Of a stretch of 64,000 nt of DNA, positions 42,258-51,796 are shown piece by piece. Under the pieces are notes generated by a model. It ran no database searches, was not told the origin of the DNA, and saw only the letters and a list, made by a program, of their open reading frames with translations. Position 1 is the first letter of the stretch, and every line of letters starts with the position of its first letter. Position numbers and translations under genes: made by a program. Source of the stretch: Plasmodiophora brassicae (lineage: Eukaryota > Endomyxa: Phytomyxea > Phytomyxea > Plasmodiophorida); assembly GCA_036867785.1 (NCBI GenBank), contig CP145424.1, forward strand, positions 1 through 64,000. Reading direction: 5' to 3'.

Positions 42258-43444
42258 ATGGCGAGCATTGACGAGGCCGCCCAAGCGTTTCCGGATCGCC
42301 CGGGGATTGAGGTTGGCGTTGATGACGGCGACACCGGTCAAGATGCTGTCTGTGGCGTCCCTGCTCCGGGGATGGAGTTCGAGACCCAACTCGAACTGAA
42401 GAACTTCATCGAAGGGTTCGCCAAGAGGACTGGGTGCCGTGTAGGTCTATCCAATCGTGAATTCAAGTACACGTATATTGACATTCTCGCACAGATCATC
42501 ATGAAGTTCAAGACGTTCGCCAAGGCATCCCGATCTGTAGAGCTTTTCGGACACGAAGGAGCCTGGGCACGTGGTTGGTTGTTTAGTTCCTTAACTGATT
42601 CGCTGGTTCCTACTCATAACCGTCGTCAGGTGACGGATACTGTAACTTCAAGACAAAGTCGCAAAAGGCGGATCGAACAGTGAAGTCGTCATGTACGTTG
42701 AACATACCGTTCACGTATGATGTTGGACGACGGACATACGCCATCAAGGGGGACAGATTTTGTCTGTTACACAACCACCTTGTGGAGATTCCATCTCCTG
42801 CGGCGACAGCAATAATTGTGAATTACCAACGGGATTTGACGCCCGAACAGTTGTCCTACATAGTGAACCTGGGGAAGGATTCCCTTCCGTTTCCAAAGGT
42901 AAATGGAGATTACGAGTTCCTTCTCGTCTAATACTATGTTACAGGTCACACACATGCTGTCCGACCAATTCCCTGACTGCAGAATTCAGAAGCCGTTACT
43001 GCACCGTCTCCTGCGGAAGGGGAAACTGCTTGCAGGCGTTCAGCCGCGATCGTGATGCCATGAATTCCCTTGTCAAAATGCGGCGAAGCTTGGAAGGACA
43101 CGGGGGTTTCTTCGAAATCGACATCGATGTCGATTAGCGTGCGCTGAAGGGCGTCAGTTCGTGTCTGTGTACAACGACGTTGTATAAAGCGACGGAGGTG
43201 CGAAGATGAACGCGTACGACTTTGTGTTCCTTCCGGTCACCGTTATCGATTGCGTTGGTGCGTTTGTCATGCTGTGATCAGTATCTTTGCGTGGCCGCAA
43301 TGGGTAATAGGCAAGTCGTATGTGGTAGGCGCGATGGCTGTGCCCTCTGCTGAAAACAGAGATGACGTCGTGCAGACGCTGGACTACTTCAGGGTGAGAC
43401 GAAGCGGATCGGTTACGATCGCCGACGATGCTCTAGCATTTTAG
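42258..43444 (+). mobile_element. Decayed MULE-type transposase gene with FAR1-like domain
   Basis: Exons 42258-42573, 42630-42898 and 42945 onward join in phase and encode a FAR1-type zinc domain (FETQLELKNFIEGFAKRTGC, then YCNFKTKSQKADRTVKSSC and CLLHNHLVE). Downstream pieces resemble the MULE transposase core: MNSLVKMRRSLEGHGGFFEI, MNAYDFVFLPVTVIDCVG and VVGAMAVPSAENRDDVVQTL. The core pieces lie in different frames with several stops, so the transposase is broken. The FAR1 part is still open and spliced cleanly, which leaves domestication possible. Terminal inverted repeats were not found. Confidence 0.65.
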
Positions 43445-43565
43445 GGCAGCTGCCACCGAATGCGATATGGTGTAGGTACCACCAATGCATCAAGCATTAT
43501 CAGGCGAAGATAGCGCACGCGGGTGCTGGTAATTTGCTTCTGCGACCCTCGTACTGCCGCAATCG

Positions 43566-43852
43566 AATTCTTAGACAGCACCAATACAGGACTTGGCCAC
43601 GATGGGAAGGACTTCAGGCGAACACACTGGTTTATCACATATTTCCGTCCGAAGACGCGTTATATTCTTCGCGAAGGCGACTGAGTATCGCTTCATATCA
43701 TTCTACAGTACGATGGAGCTGTGAAACTGTTCGACGACATTGTTGGCAAGAGACAACAACAGTGTCGTACGTTCACCAGTTTGTTCGCCTTTAATTCACC
43801 ATGAAGTCCTTCCCATCGTGGCCAAGTCCTGTATTGGTGCTGTCTAAGAATT
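43566..43852. repeat. Foldback: perfect 51-bp inverted repeat with 185-nt spacer
   Basis: The arm 43566-43616 is the exact reverse complement of 43802-43852. The flanks continue the match imperfectly by a few bases. Read as protein, both arms give SFPSWPSPVLVLSKN on opposite strands. The spacer shows no gene. It borders the decayed MULE relic. Confidence 0.9.
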
Positions 43853-44343
43853 TGATTACGCCAGTTGACTCAACTTGTTCGGTCGTCACACAGTTGTAAG
43901 TTTACCGGATGCAACGCCATCGAAATGAACTCCCTGCTCCATCTGGGTAGACACGGTTCCAGCGCTGTTCCCATAAGAACTGTTAGACCTCACAGTTGCT
44001 GTACACAAGCAAGCCGATGAGATAAAATGGCACCGGTGCGGAAGCGCTTATATAGGAGCTTACCTTCTCGAGCGCGTGACGTCAAATGCAACGCGATGAC
44101 TGCCAGGACGAAGGGGCATATGCGGTGGGCCCGACAATGTCTCCCAAGCTGCTCTCGTCGCCTAGTTGGGCGGTCCGGTCTACAACATGGCGTGGACAAA
44201 CACGATAGTGAGCGCATGGGTACCCTGGGAAGGAGAACATGACACGGTCCCATAAGTCGTATATCGTCGATTGCTGTTGGAAACGCGGTGCTGCTGTGCC
44301 GACCGGGCAGATGATTGGAGGAATGAGTTGCGGCAGCAGTTAG
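43853..44343. other. Intergenic, no gene seen
   Basis: About 490 bases between the foldback and the metallopeptidase stop codon. GC is lower than in the core region. No supported frame, repeat or RNA gene was seen. Confidence 0.5.
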
Positions 44344-45204
44344 TCAATATTTCACTCTTGGCCACTGGCTTTCATGCGACTCGTGAGCGACTGCTTCAGC
44401 AAGAGTCAGCGCAGGAATTGCTTGCAAATTCGTGTGGTCCCACAAATAGGCAGTGCCGATGGAATAGAACTCCTCCGGGCGCGCCAGCATGTCATTCACA
44501 AATCCCTGCGGTACATAATAGCCCTGCCGTCCTCGAGCATCAACCAGCGTGATGCGGTTAATAAAATCAGCGAGGGGCACGAAGAGTTCGTATGTGAAGC
44601 GCATTCCACCGCTCAGCAACTCCTCCAGGTTATTCCCAGCGTCCCCGGTCAACTTCTTCCCTGTTCGCACTGTTCCGACTTTGACGGGCGCATTGTGCTT
44701 AGGGATAGTCCTTCGATTGCCATAGATGGCACGCAGGATCCGGAGGCAGTATGATGTCAAGGCGTGCCCGATTTCGTGTAACCCTTTTAACATCATGAAC
44801 ACGCGTAATGCATCCAGATGTTCGGAAGTGACGCCCACATCGACCTTGGCAGCATCAAGCATATCCGTGATCATCCCCGGGTCGAGCGTGATTTCTCGAC
44901 GGGCAATGTCAAATTTGCCAAACATGCTGTGTCGACGCGCCCAGTTAACGATACCCGGAACGTCTGTTCGCCAGGACTGATCCGCAACGACCGCGGCGTA
45001 GGCTGAACCCGGGTATACCTTGAATCTGAGCGCATGTGCGAACGACTCGACTTGATCTGCCAGAACAGGAACCATTTGGGGCCCATTGACAGCCGTCTCA
45101 ATCAGTCGCACAACTTCAGCTTGGACCTCAGCCACGTCAGCGCGGCTGACAGGGCCGCTCCTCGAGCGAATCGCCACTGCCATCGATTCAAATCGCTCCG
45201 CCAC
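44344..45204 (-). CDS. Predicted HEXXH zinc metallopeptidase
   Basis: A single 286-residue frame contains KGLHEIGHALTSY, an HEXXH zinc-binding motif at residues 143-147 in a helical context. A Glu pair about 47 residues later (NNLEELLSGG) could supply the third zinc ligand, as in gluzincins. There is no metzincin HEXXHXXGXXH extension. No signal peptide or transmembrane segment is visible. The rest is well-formed globular sequence, so the gene looks intact. I recognise no specific peptidase family. It lies in an accessory island among transposon remnants, with lower GC than core genes, consistent with acquired or lineage-specific origin. Substrate is unknown. Confidence 0.6.
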   Translation of the reverse strand: MAERFESMAVAIRSRSGPVSRADVAEVQAEVVRLIETAVNGPQMVPVLADQVESFAHALRFKVYPGSAYAAVVADQSWRTDVPGIVNWARRHSMFGKFDIARREITLDPGMITDMLDAAKVDVGVTSEHLDALRVFMMLKGLHEIGHALTSYCLRILRAIYGNRRTIPKHNAPVKVGTVRTGKKLTGDAGNNLEELLSGGMRFTYELFVPLADFINRITLVDARGRQGYYVPQGFVNDMLARPEEFYSIGTAYLWDHTNLQAIPALTLAEAVAHESHESQWPRVKY

Positions 45205-45274
45205 GGACTGACATCACCATTCACCACCCGCGCGGACTATTACCAATTCTTGAATTTTTATGTAAATGGGTGTC

Positions 45275-45346
45275 CTGCGAGGCTCCTGCGGGGCTCCGGC
45301 GGGGCTTCTGCTTCTGCGGGGCTCCTGCGGGGCCCCTGCGGGGCTC
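45275..45346. repeat. Short tandem repeat of a CTCCTGCGGGG-type unit
   Basis: Six to seven imperfect copies of a unit of about 11 bases (GGCTCCTGCGG, GGCTCCGGCGG, GGCTTCTGC and similar) lie just upstream of the metallopeptidase start. Confidence 0.7.
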
Positions 45347-45554
45347 ACGACACTCAGTTACATCAGTGGTGGAGCAGCCCGAATTTATGAGCCTGCTCGG
45401 GTTGGGCTCACCAACAAACACCTGTGTCAAGTGACGCGACCGCTTCAACTGGGTGTCGCTGTAACCACTGGCGCCACGGCGCGACCGGAGGGTCGCACCA
45501 CACAACGACGTTGGCGCAGTTGCACTTCTGAGCGATCGCGAGCGGGTCGACAGG

Positions 45555-46165
45555 ATGGCGAGCGAGCAGCAACATGGGCCTCTGATCCCCCTGTCCAAGG
45601 ATGAGACCAAGGTCAACGTGGACGCGCAGCTGCCCCCGTCACGTCGCCCGAAGCAGGTGGCCGCGTTCAGGTGTGGACGCGCACACTGCAACACGTTCCT
45701 GAAGAACGAGCGTGCCCAGAATTTAACTGCCAGTGCTGGTTGAACATCGATGCGAACTCATCACATGATTCGCAGGACGACACGATCCGCCTGTCGAGTA
45801 CGATGCGAACAAGTGTCGCGAGATCACGTTCGGTCGAGGGCGAGCGCTCTTCGAGCGCTCCTCCGCGTACTGTGCCGAACGTCAAGTATATGCCCGGGAA
45901 GCCGAAGGACTATATCAGCCAGATCCATGTCGACTTGGCCATGGTGTACCGGACACGGGGCATAGCCCAACTGTGTCCGTGCTTGTACGGCGAGTACTGG
46001 TCGGCAAGGGTCGACGCAGTTGCCAAAGGGATCACAGTCGCCAGGCATCATGTGGGCCTGAGCGTCACGTCGCATGCGGTCGGTTTCAGCGAGGACGACG
46101 GGATCCTCATGTCGACCGCCCTCGCCGACGACAACGCGCCAAGGTCCCAATCATTGCTCTAAGTC
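45555..46165 (+). pseudogene. Coding-like remnant, unresolved
   Basis: Protein-like sequence continues across overlapping frames: PLSKDETKVNVDAQLPPSRR with a Cys pair (RCGRAHC), then IHVDLAMVYRTRGIAQLCP and EDDGILMSTALADDN to a TAA at 46160-46162. No single frame covers all of it and no splice pair joins the parts cleanly. I do not recognise the family. It is either a broken gene or a spliced gene whose introns I could not place. Confidence 0.35.
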
Positions 46166-46226
46166 TACCTACCTGTCTGCTGCGCTGGATACGTCAAAGA
46201 GATGATCTGATCAATGGGCAGAGCGG

Positions 46227-46666
46227 CATTGAATTTCGCCGTCTTGCTCATGGGAAGAACGTCTGACGTCGGCGGAGCCAAGCAGACAAAGGCGTCGTTG
46301 CGAATGGCCAGGGGTCCCATGCAGTTCGGCTTGATGAGAGAGAAGGGTCACCAAGCCCAGTACATGGGGATCGCCGAGTCCATGCAGGATCCGATACGCG
46401 TGCAGGAACAGCTTTTCGACGCCTAACGACGCCAAAGCACCCACCGTCCGTAGATGATGTGCCCACGCGTTCAGGGCACTGCGCGCGTGTCGGATCCTGC
46501 ATGGACTCGGCGATCCCCATGTATTGTACTGGGGCTTGGCGACCCTTCACTCCCATCAATCCGAACTGCATGGGACGCCTGGCCATTCGCATCGACGCCT
46601 TTGTCGGCTTGACTCCTCCGCCGCCGTCAGGCGTTCTTCCCATGAGCAAGACGGCGAAATTCAATG
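46227..46666. repeat. Foldback: inverted repeat of about 180 bp with a spacer of about 73 nt
   Basis: Arm 46227-46405 matches the reverse complement of 46479-46666 at high but imperfect identity with small indels. Both arms are open and encode nearly the same peptide on opposite strands (NFAVLLMGRTSDVGGAKQTK against NFAVLLMGRTPDGGGGVKPT, then MGIAESMQDP in both). It abuts the next foldback directly. Confidence 0.9.
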
Positions 46667-47009
46667 TTCATCCAGAGTACCAGTACTCAGATGATGCTGC
46701 CCAGATGCTGCTGCCACCCGGTCACATGATCATGACCGTACTCGACCCCGCAGCGGCCCTTGCTGTGACGATCCTGTCCAAATACATCAGTTCGTTATAT
46801 CAGCAGGCGCCGACTCTTGCGACCGACCGCCCCCGTAGTGGGCAGCGGCGGCGTTAGCACACGCCTGGTGATATAACGAATTGATGTATTTGGACAGGAT
46901 CGTCGCAGCAAGGGCCGCTGCGGGGTCGAGTTATACGGTCATGATCATGTGACCGGGTGGCAGCAGCATCTGAGCAGCATCATCTGAGTACTTGTACTCT
47001 GCATGAACA
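46665..47009. repeat. Foldback: inverted repeat of about 145 bp with a spacer of about 53 nt
   Basis: Arm 46665-46808 is about 95 percent identical by eye to the reverse complement of 46862-47009. The left arm encodes EYQYSDDAAQMLLPPGHMIM and DPAAALAVTILSKYISSLYQ, and the right arm encodes near-identical pieces on the other strand. The left arm starts where the right arm of the previous foldback ends, so the two are chained. Confidence 0.9.
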
Positions 47010-47252
47010 GCTGTGCTGGATCTTCACGCCTGCGAGTGGTCCTGGACGAATGAGAGAGCTCGCGCGTAGCAACCCTTGCGATTCCGACGGTGCTTGGTCG
47101 AGGACAGGTTGACCGTGCACGATTGACAGTAGGTCGTGGTCCAGCCACCACAGACGACGCACGAACGAGGTCGCCCGCTCCAGGCGGCCACTGCGTCACG
47201 CTGGACACTTGTGCGCTTTTAAGGCATCGCCACCAGGCCAAGACCCGGGGGA

Positions 47253-47536
47253 TGTCCGACGACCTGGCCGGCAAATCCAAAGCCAGGAAAGCGGCGAAAG
47301 CCAGTGCTCGTATAGAGCAGGCCCTGAACCGGAAAATGAAGAGCAACTGGAAACCGGAAGCCCTGCATGCGCGGCTTCTTACACAAATCGGCTACTCCCA
47401 GGAGCACGCAGTCAGGCTGTCCCCGGGACACAGTTGGGATACAAAGGACCTCGCCAAACTTCTGCATCCAAAACGTGGCCGATCTGCTGCCTGTGCCTTC
47501 AGTTCCTCGAACGATGGGCGCTCAGGAAGGTCTCTA
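47253..47536 (+). CDS. Lys/Ala-rich frame interrupted by the pogo/Tigger element
   Basis: The frame from an ATG at 47253 (KSKARKAAKASARIEQAL, then EALHARLLTQIGYSQEHAVR) is protein-like up to the transposon's left end at 47537. On the far side of the element (49777 onward) sequence in the same relative frame stays open for about 68 codons. The gene was therefore probably whole before insertion. No family is recognised, and the N-terminal basic helix could bind nucleic acid. Confidence 0.4.
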
Positions 47537-47595
47537 CCGTATTTTACAAAGAATACGACCCCCCCCTTGAACACGACCCCCCCAGAACATGCGTA

Positions 47596-48057
47596 ATGCG
47601 GATTGGACGCTGCTGTCGCCGTGGACCTACCTACGGCATTTTGCAGGATAGCTGCTCAATGCGTGTTGAGATTGTTGGTCTGAACTACACAGACAGTGGT
47701 CGCTCCTGCGAGCGTCATCCTGATGGATGTGGACATTCTGTGAAAGCGTCCGACGTGCTGCGTCTCGTGCCGGTGCTCCTCCAGCGACACGACCAGGTAA
47801 ATGGCCAGTGGGTCCCTGTATCCCAGGAGCAGGCGGTCGCCGTCCATACAGTCGAAACCCCTTCTTGCAGAGTAGCATTCCTGCCAAAATCAATGTTATG
47901 GCGTCAGGATGAACTTCTGGACAAAATGCTTGTGGTCGAGAGCCTGGGCAAAGATAGCGAGCTTCGTCATACCAGAGCGCGGTCTCAGAGACGTGGAGGG
48001 TCGGCCGTGTGCCTATGCCTCGATGTAATCAAGCAAAACTGCATTCGAACTGAATAA
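47596..48057 (+). CDS. Second frame inside the pogo/Tigger element, unknown function
   Basis: A 153-codon frame runs opposite to and converges with the transposase gene, ending 67 nt from its stop. An inner ATG at 47659 begins a better-looking protein (MRVEIVGLNYTDSGRSCERH). It has a Cys/His cluster (CERHPDGCGH), a stretch DVLRLVPVLLQRHDQVNGQW, and FLPKSMLWRQDELLDKML. The sequence looks like a folded small protein and not like antisense noise. Classical pogo/Tigger elements carry only a transposase, so this is either captured host sequence or an accessory gene. Confidence 0.5.
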   Translation: MRIGRCCRRGPTYGILQDSCSMRVEIVGLNYTDSGRSCERHPDGCGHSVKASDVLRLVPVLLQRHDQVNGQWVPVSQEQAVAVHTVETPSCRVAFLPKSMLWRQDELLDKMLVVESLGKDSELRHTRARSQRRGGSAVCLCLDVIKQNCIRTE

Positions 48058-48124
48058 AGAACGCGATTTGCTGTTTATAACAACAAAGGATTGGTCTCGT
48101 TTCATCGCACGCTCTGGGATACGC

Positions 48125-49483
48125 TCAGTTGACCCTGAACCCGACCGCGCTCCACGTGTTAGTAATTGATACGGCAGTGACCTCGTTCCACGCCGCAACA
48201 GCCCACTCGCGAACGAGTGGACGCGTGACCTTTGGAACTACGTTCGGGCATCGTTGCATTTCGGAGTGCAACCAGTTTTCCCACAGGCATCGGACGCGAT
48301 CCTTGAAGGGCTTGTTAACACCAACGTCCAGGACTTGAACGCGACCGGTGTAGCGAGGCTCAACAATGTCAACCTCAACGCCGTGTTGGGCCAGAGCGTC
48401 AATTACCGGCGGGCATTTGTGCGCCGACATGTCGTCCAGGAGAAGGAGTGAGGTCATCCGTCTTCCACCCACCCATGGACGGATGATCAGGTCGACGTAA
48501 GCCCTCATGCCTCTTTCATCGTTCCAGTTCTTTTGCTGGACGATACAGCGGTGACCATCACCCTTCTGGGCGTCGAGCAGTCGGAGCTCTTTCTCGATCC
48601 GCCCTCCAGGGACGCCTGCCATCAGAATGAGATCGAAGAAAAACGACGCCAACTCATAGTGCTACCTCTGAAAATGATGAGCATGCCGAGCTTGTCCCCC
48701 TCCATCGACACGGTTAAGCACACAGTTGCACTGCTGCTTGAACCGGTCGTCCTGCATCGAATGGTGCGAGCTCCCCTCAGAGCAAGAGTCGATGACTTCG
48801 GTTGGTCAAACGGTAGGGAGGTCTCGTCCATGTTCAACAGCAGATGCGGATCTATGATTCCAAGATCCCAGACGAAGTTGTTGACCGACGACAGGTAGTC
48901 ACGAACAACGTCCTCGTCGTAGCGAGTATTCTGGGCGACCCGAGTGTACCGTCTCTCGACGAGCTTGGCGTTCCGATGCAGATAACGTCGTATTTTCTGC
49001 TCGGACGCCTGCGCGTTCGTGATGGACGCGGCATACTGAGGACAACGTCTGGGATACACACGAATAAGTAATGTGTAACTGGCCGTAACGGTTAACTTAC
49101 GATGTGACAAACCGGTGAACGGCTTTGACGTTGATGTTGAGGTCAGAACTGCCCAAGTATTTGACATGTTCCTCTATCGTCTCCTTCACGTCTGCCGGTA
49201 GTGTCGACATTCTGCCGTGAGACCGCGTCCTTCGCTTAGACGTTCGCGTGCTGAACGGTTCGAACCGAATGATCCCTTCATCGTCGTTGTTGTCGCTCGA
49301 CGTTTCGTCGGTCGGACCCATTAAGTTTTTTCGCCAGTCACGAATTTGACACGGTTTGATGTCATACTCACGTGCCGTTGCCTTGATGTTGCCACGAGCT
49401 GTGGCGGAACGGACAATGGCCCGCTTCTGTTTGACGGTGTGCAGGCAGCGTCGCCGGGCAACGCCTTCGTTGTCCTTCCCCAT
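48125..49483 (-). CDS. pogo/Tigger transposase (DDE type, 3 exons)
   Basis: Exons 49483-49101, 49048-48666 and 48615-48125 join across 52- and 50-nt introns in consistent phase to 418 residues. The N-terminus has a helix-turn-helix-like region (ATAREYDIKPCQIRDWRKNL). The DDE core has D201 in LNMDETSLPF, D316 in LLLLDDMSAHK, and D352 in LDVGVNKPFKDR. The last two are 35 residues apart, which fits the superfamily. It cuts and pastes the surrounding element at TA sites. All catalytic residues are present. Confidence 0.92.
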
Positions 49484-49875
49484 TTAGCTACAATCAAAAA
49501 TGCGCGCCGTCTGCGCGCCGTTCACTTCAACAGCGCTGGGGTAACCCCTCCCTTCCGACTGTCACCCAACGCAGCGTGCCAACGATAAACGCCAAGAACG
49601 AGACAAAGGCAGTTTCGAACTCGTCTCGCCGCAAGGAATCCAACGAACGAAACTCTGACGTACAAAACCTTATATCTGCCAAATATTACATTTAACAAGA
49701 CCCCCACCCCCAAATGACAGCGAGCGGAAAGTCCGCGGAGAACATTAGGGGGGGTCGTATTCTTTGTAAAATACGGTAGTCCGTCAAGGGTTTGTTGCGG
49801 TAGATGCCCGACACCCCTTGAAGCCAGGAACACTGTATCATGGTGGAACGCTCTTCGTGTTGGAGTCGCCGCTCT

Positions 49876-50010
49876 TCAATCTGGAGCCCCGACGCGCATC
49901 GAGCTCCCGCCGCAGCTATCGCGATCCGCGTAGCGGTTCCAGACCGACACGGCTGTCCCGAGGACGGCAGCGGCGATGACTGCAATGAATACAATGAGAA
50001 CGCTGTCCAT
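49876..50010 (-). CDS. Small predicted membrane peptide, tentative
   Basis: A 44-codon frame begins MDSVLIVFIAVIAAAVLGTA, a single strong transmembrane helix, and ends in a polar tail. It overlaps other possible frames, so it could be an exon of a larger membrane protein or chance. No ribosome-context evidence distinguishes it. Confidence 0.25.
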   Translation of the reverse strand: MDSVLIVFIAVIAAAVLGTAVSVWNRYADRDSCGGSSMRVGAPD

Positions 50011-50458
50011 CGGCCGGTTCTGCACGGAAAGTGTTTACCCGCGGCAAATGTTATCCATTGGTCGCTTGAAATGACCCAGCACAAAACGTCAACTGCCTCG
50101 TTAGGTGCTTCCTTACATTGACAAATACCGGTACATGAACGACCATGGTATACCGACTCGTTGGAGCTCAGTGGATAATATTTCATACACGGCGCTATTG
50201 GTGTTGCCGGCCTGAAACGATTCATCTGGTGGCCATTGAGAAGCCAAGTGACCATCGGCACCAGGGACCCTTCCTTGAGCACGCTGCCTTGTTTCACGTG
50301 AGGAGGTTCGTGTGTCGCCGAAGCAGACTCCGAGGAATGGCGCTCCGTCCTGCCAGCACGGGCGTCGACAGCGCTTCCGCTTTCAACCCTGCCGACCAGC
50401 GCGTAAAACGCGTACATGATCGGTCTATTGAGCGCCTCATCACGAGATAGCCTTCTCA

Positions 50459-50664
50459 GTTTAGGGAATGGAGACCATCGTACAAACAAGTAAGCCCTCA
50501 TCGCAGGTATACCATGCCAGAGAAATGGCAGGCGTTAGAATTCGTGTAGAGCAAGCTGCACAGCTCGTATCCGTGTCCCGCCAAACTAACGCCAGTCATT
50601 TCTCTGGCATGGTATACCTGCCAGGAGGGCTTTCGATTTTGTACGATGGTCTCCATTCCCCTAA
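50459..50664. repeat. Foldback: inverted repeat of about 78 bp with a 48-nt spacer
   Basis: Arm 50459-50536 matches the reverse complement of 50585-50664 at about 85 percent identity by eye. The longest shared runs are GGAATGGAGACCATCGTACA and AGGTATACCATGCCAGAGAA. The spacer has no frame. It is the last foldback before the core gene Ran. Confidence 0.88.
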
Positions 50665-50924
50665 ACTGGGGGTCGCTTGTAGGGCGCGCAACGGGATCGA
50701 CCCGGCCCAGCGCTGATCCCCACCGGCGTGCGAACGATTATTAGTGATGCGTGGCGTGCTCTGCGACAACGACGTCGGCGGACTCCGCCACGGACTCCGT
50801 CGTCATTTGACGGCCGCACCGTTCAGCGACCTGGTCGTCGTCGCCGCCGAAACAGCCACAGGTATGCGCGCTGCGAACGGGAACGCGTCCGCCCCATGCG
50901 CCTGACGGTCGTCTACGTCGCAGG

Positions 50925-51593
50925 ATGTCCGTTCAACCGACGACGAACGCGGCCGGGCAACCGGAGGTGCAGTTCAAGATCATTCTGGTCGGCGACGGTG
51001 GCGTCGGCAAGACGACGTTCGTGAAGCGGCACCTGACGGGTGAATTCGAGCGCCGGTACATCGCGACGATGGGCGTTGAGGTGCACCCGTTGAAGTTCTC
51101 GACCAACTTCGGCACGATCATCTTCAACGTCTGGGATACGGCCGGGCAGGAGAAGTTTGGCGGCCTTCGCGACGGGTACTACATCAACGGCAACGCCGCC
51201 ATCATCATGTTCGACGTGACGTCGCGCGTCACCTACCAGAACGTCCCGCAGTGGCATCGCGACCTGACGCGCGTCTGCGAGAACATCCCGATCGTGCTGT
51301 GCGGCAACAAGGTCGACGTCAAGGACCGGAAGGTGAAGCCGAAGGCGATCATGTTCCATCGCAAGAAGCCGAACATCCAGTACTACGACGTGTCGGCCAA
51401 GTCGAACTACAACTTCGAGAAGCCGTTCCTGTGGATGGCCCGGAAGCTGGTCAACAACCAGAACCTGGTGTTCGTCGAGCAGCCCAGCCTGCAGCCGCCC
51501 GCCGTCCAGGTCGACATGAGCCTCATGCAGGAGTACCAGCAGCAGTTCGAGGCCGCACAAGCCGTCCCGCTGCCCGAGGACGACGACTTCTAG
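50925..51593 (+). CDS. RAN: Ran GTPase, single exon
   Basis: The frame encodes 222 residues with all G motifs: [10 protein letters not shown] (G1), the effector threonine in [10 protein letters not shown] (G2), [18 protein letters not shown] (G3), NKVD (G4) and SAKS (G5). The Ran-specific block ([20 protein letters not shown]) and an acidic C-terminal tail (PEDDDF) settle the assignment. Ran drives nuclear transport and spindle assembly through its gradient across the nuclear envelope. No intron is present, in contrast to most neighbours. Confidence 0.97.
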   Translation: MSVQPTTNAAGQPEVQFKIILVGDGGVGKTTFVKRHLTGEFERRYIATMGVEVHPLKFSTNFGTIIFNVWDTAGQEKFGGLRDGYYINGNAAIIMFDVTSRVTYQNVPQWHRDLTRVCENIPIVLCGNKVDVKDRKVKPKAIMFHRKKPNIQYYDVSAKSNYNFEKPFLWMARKLVNNQNLVFVEQPSLQPPAVQVDMSLMQEYQQQFEAAQAVPLPEDDDF

Positions 51594-51796
51594 ACGCACG
51601 CCCCCGCACGCAGCACCACCGTCTATCGTCGACCGAATAAAATACACGCTTCCGCTTTCCAGCCCGCGGCTGCTGCTTCGTGGTCTACCACAGTGAGTAT
51701 ATCTCTGCACGACTACCACTGGACCCGACGTTGACAACGCGTGTCTGATCGGCTCCGCTTCTACATGTCCATCGGTGTTCTCGTGCGCAGCGGGGG

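Larger units (their letters stand above)
47537..49776. mobile_element. Whole-looking pogo/Tigger DNA transposon (Tc1-mariner superfamily)
   Basis: The element is 2,240 bp. Its ends are inverted repeats of about 29 bp starting CCGTATTTTACAAAGAATAC, perfect except for the length of the following C run. Both sides carry TA (47535-47536 and 49777-49778), the target-site duplication of this superfamily. It encodes a spliced transposase on the minus strand and a second frame on the plus strand. Matched ends and an open transposase indicate a recent insertion. Confidence 0.93.

Noticed and set aside
47597-48057. Reading the second Tigger frame as antisense noise
   Set aside because: It does not overlap the transposase exons (which end at 48125), so it is not an opposite-strand shadow. 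I kept it as a tentative gene.
42000-50700. Retrovirus-like, LTR or Polinton elements in the accessory island
   Set aside because: No reverse transcriptase, capsid, envelope, protein-primed polymerase or long terminal direct repeats were recognised. The mobile sequences are DNA transposons (MULE relic and pogo/Tigger).
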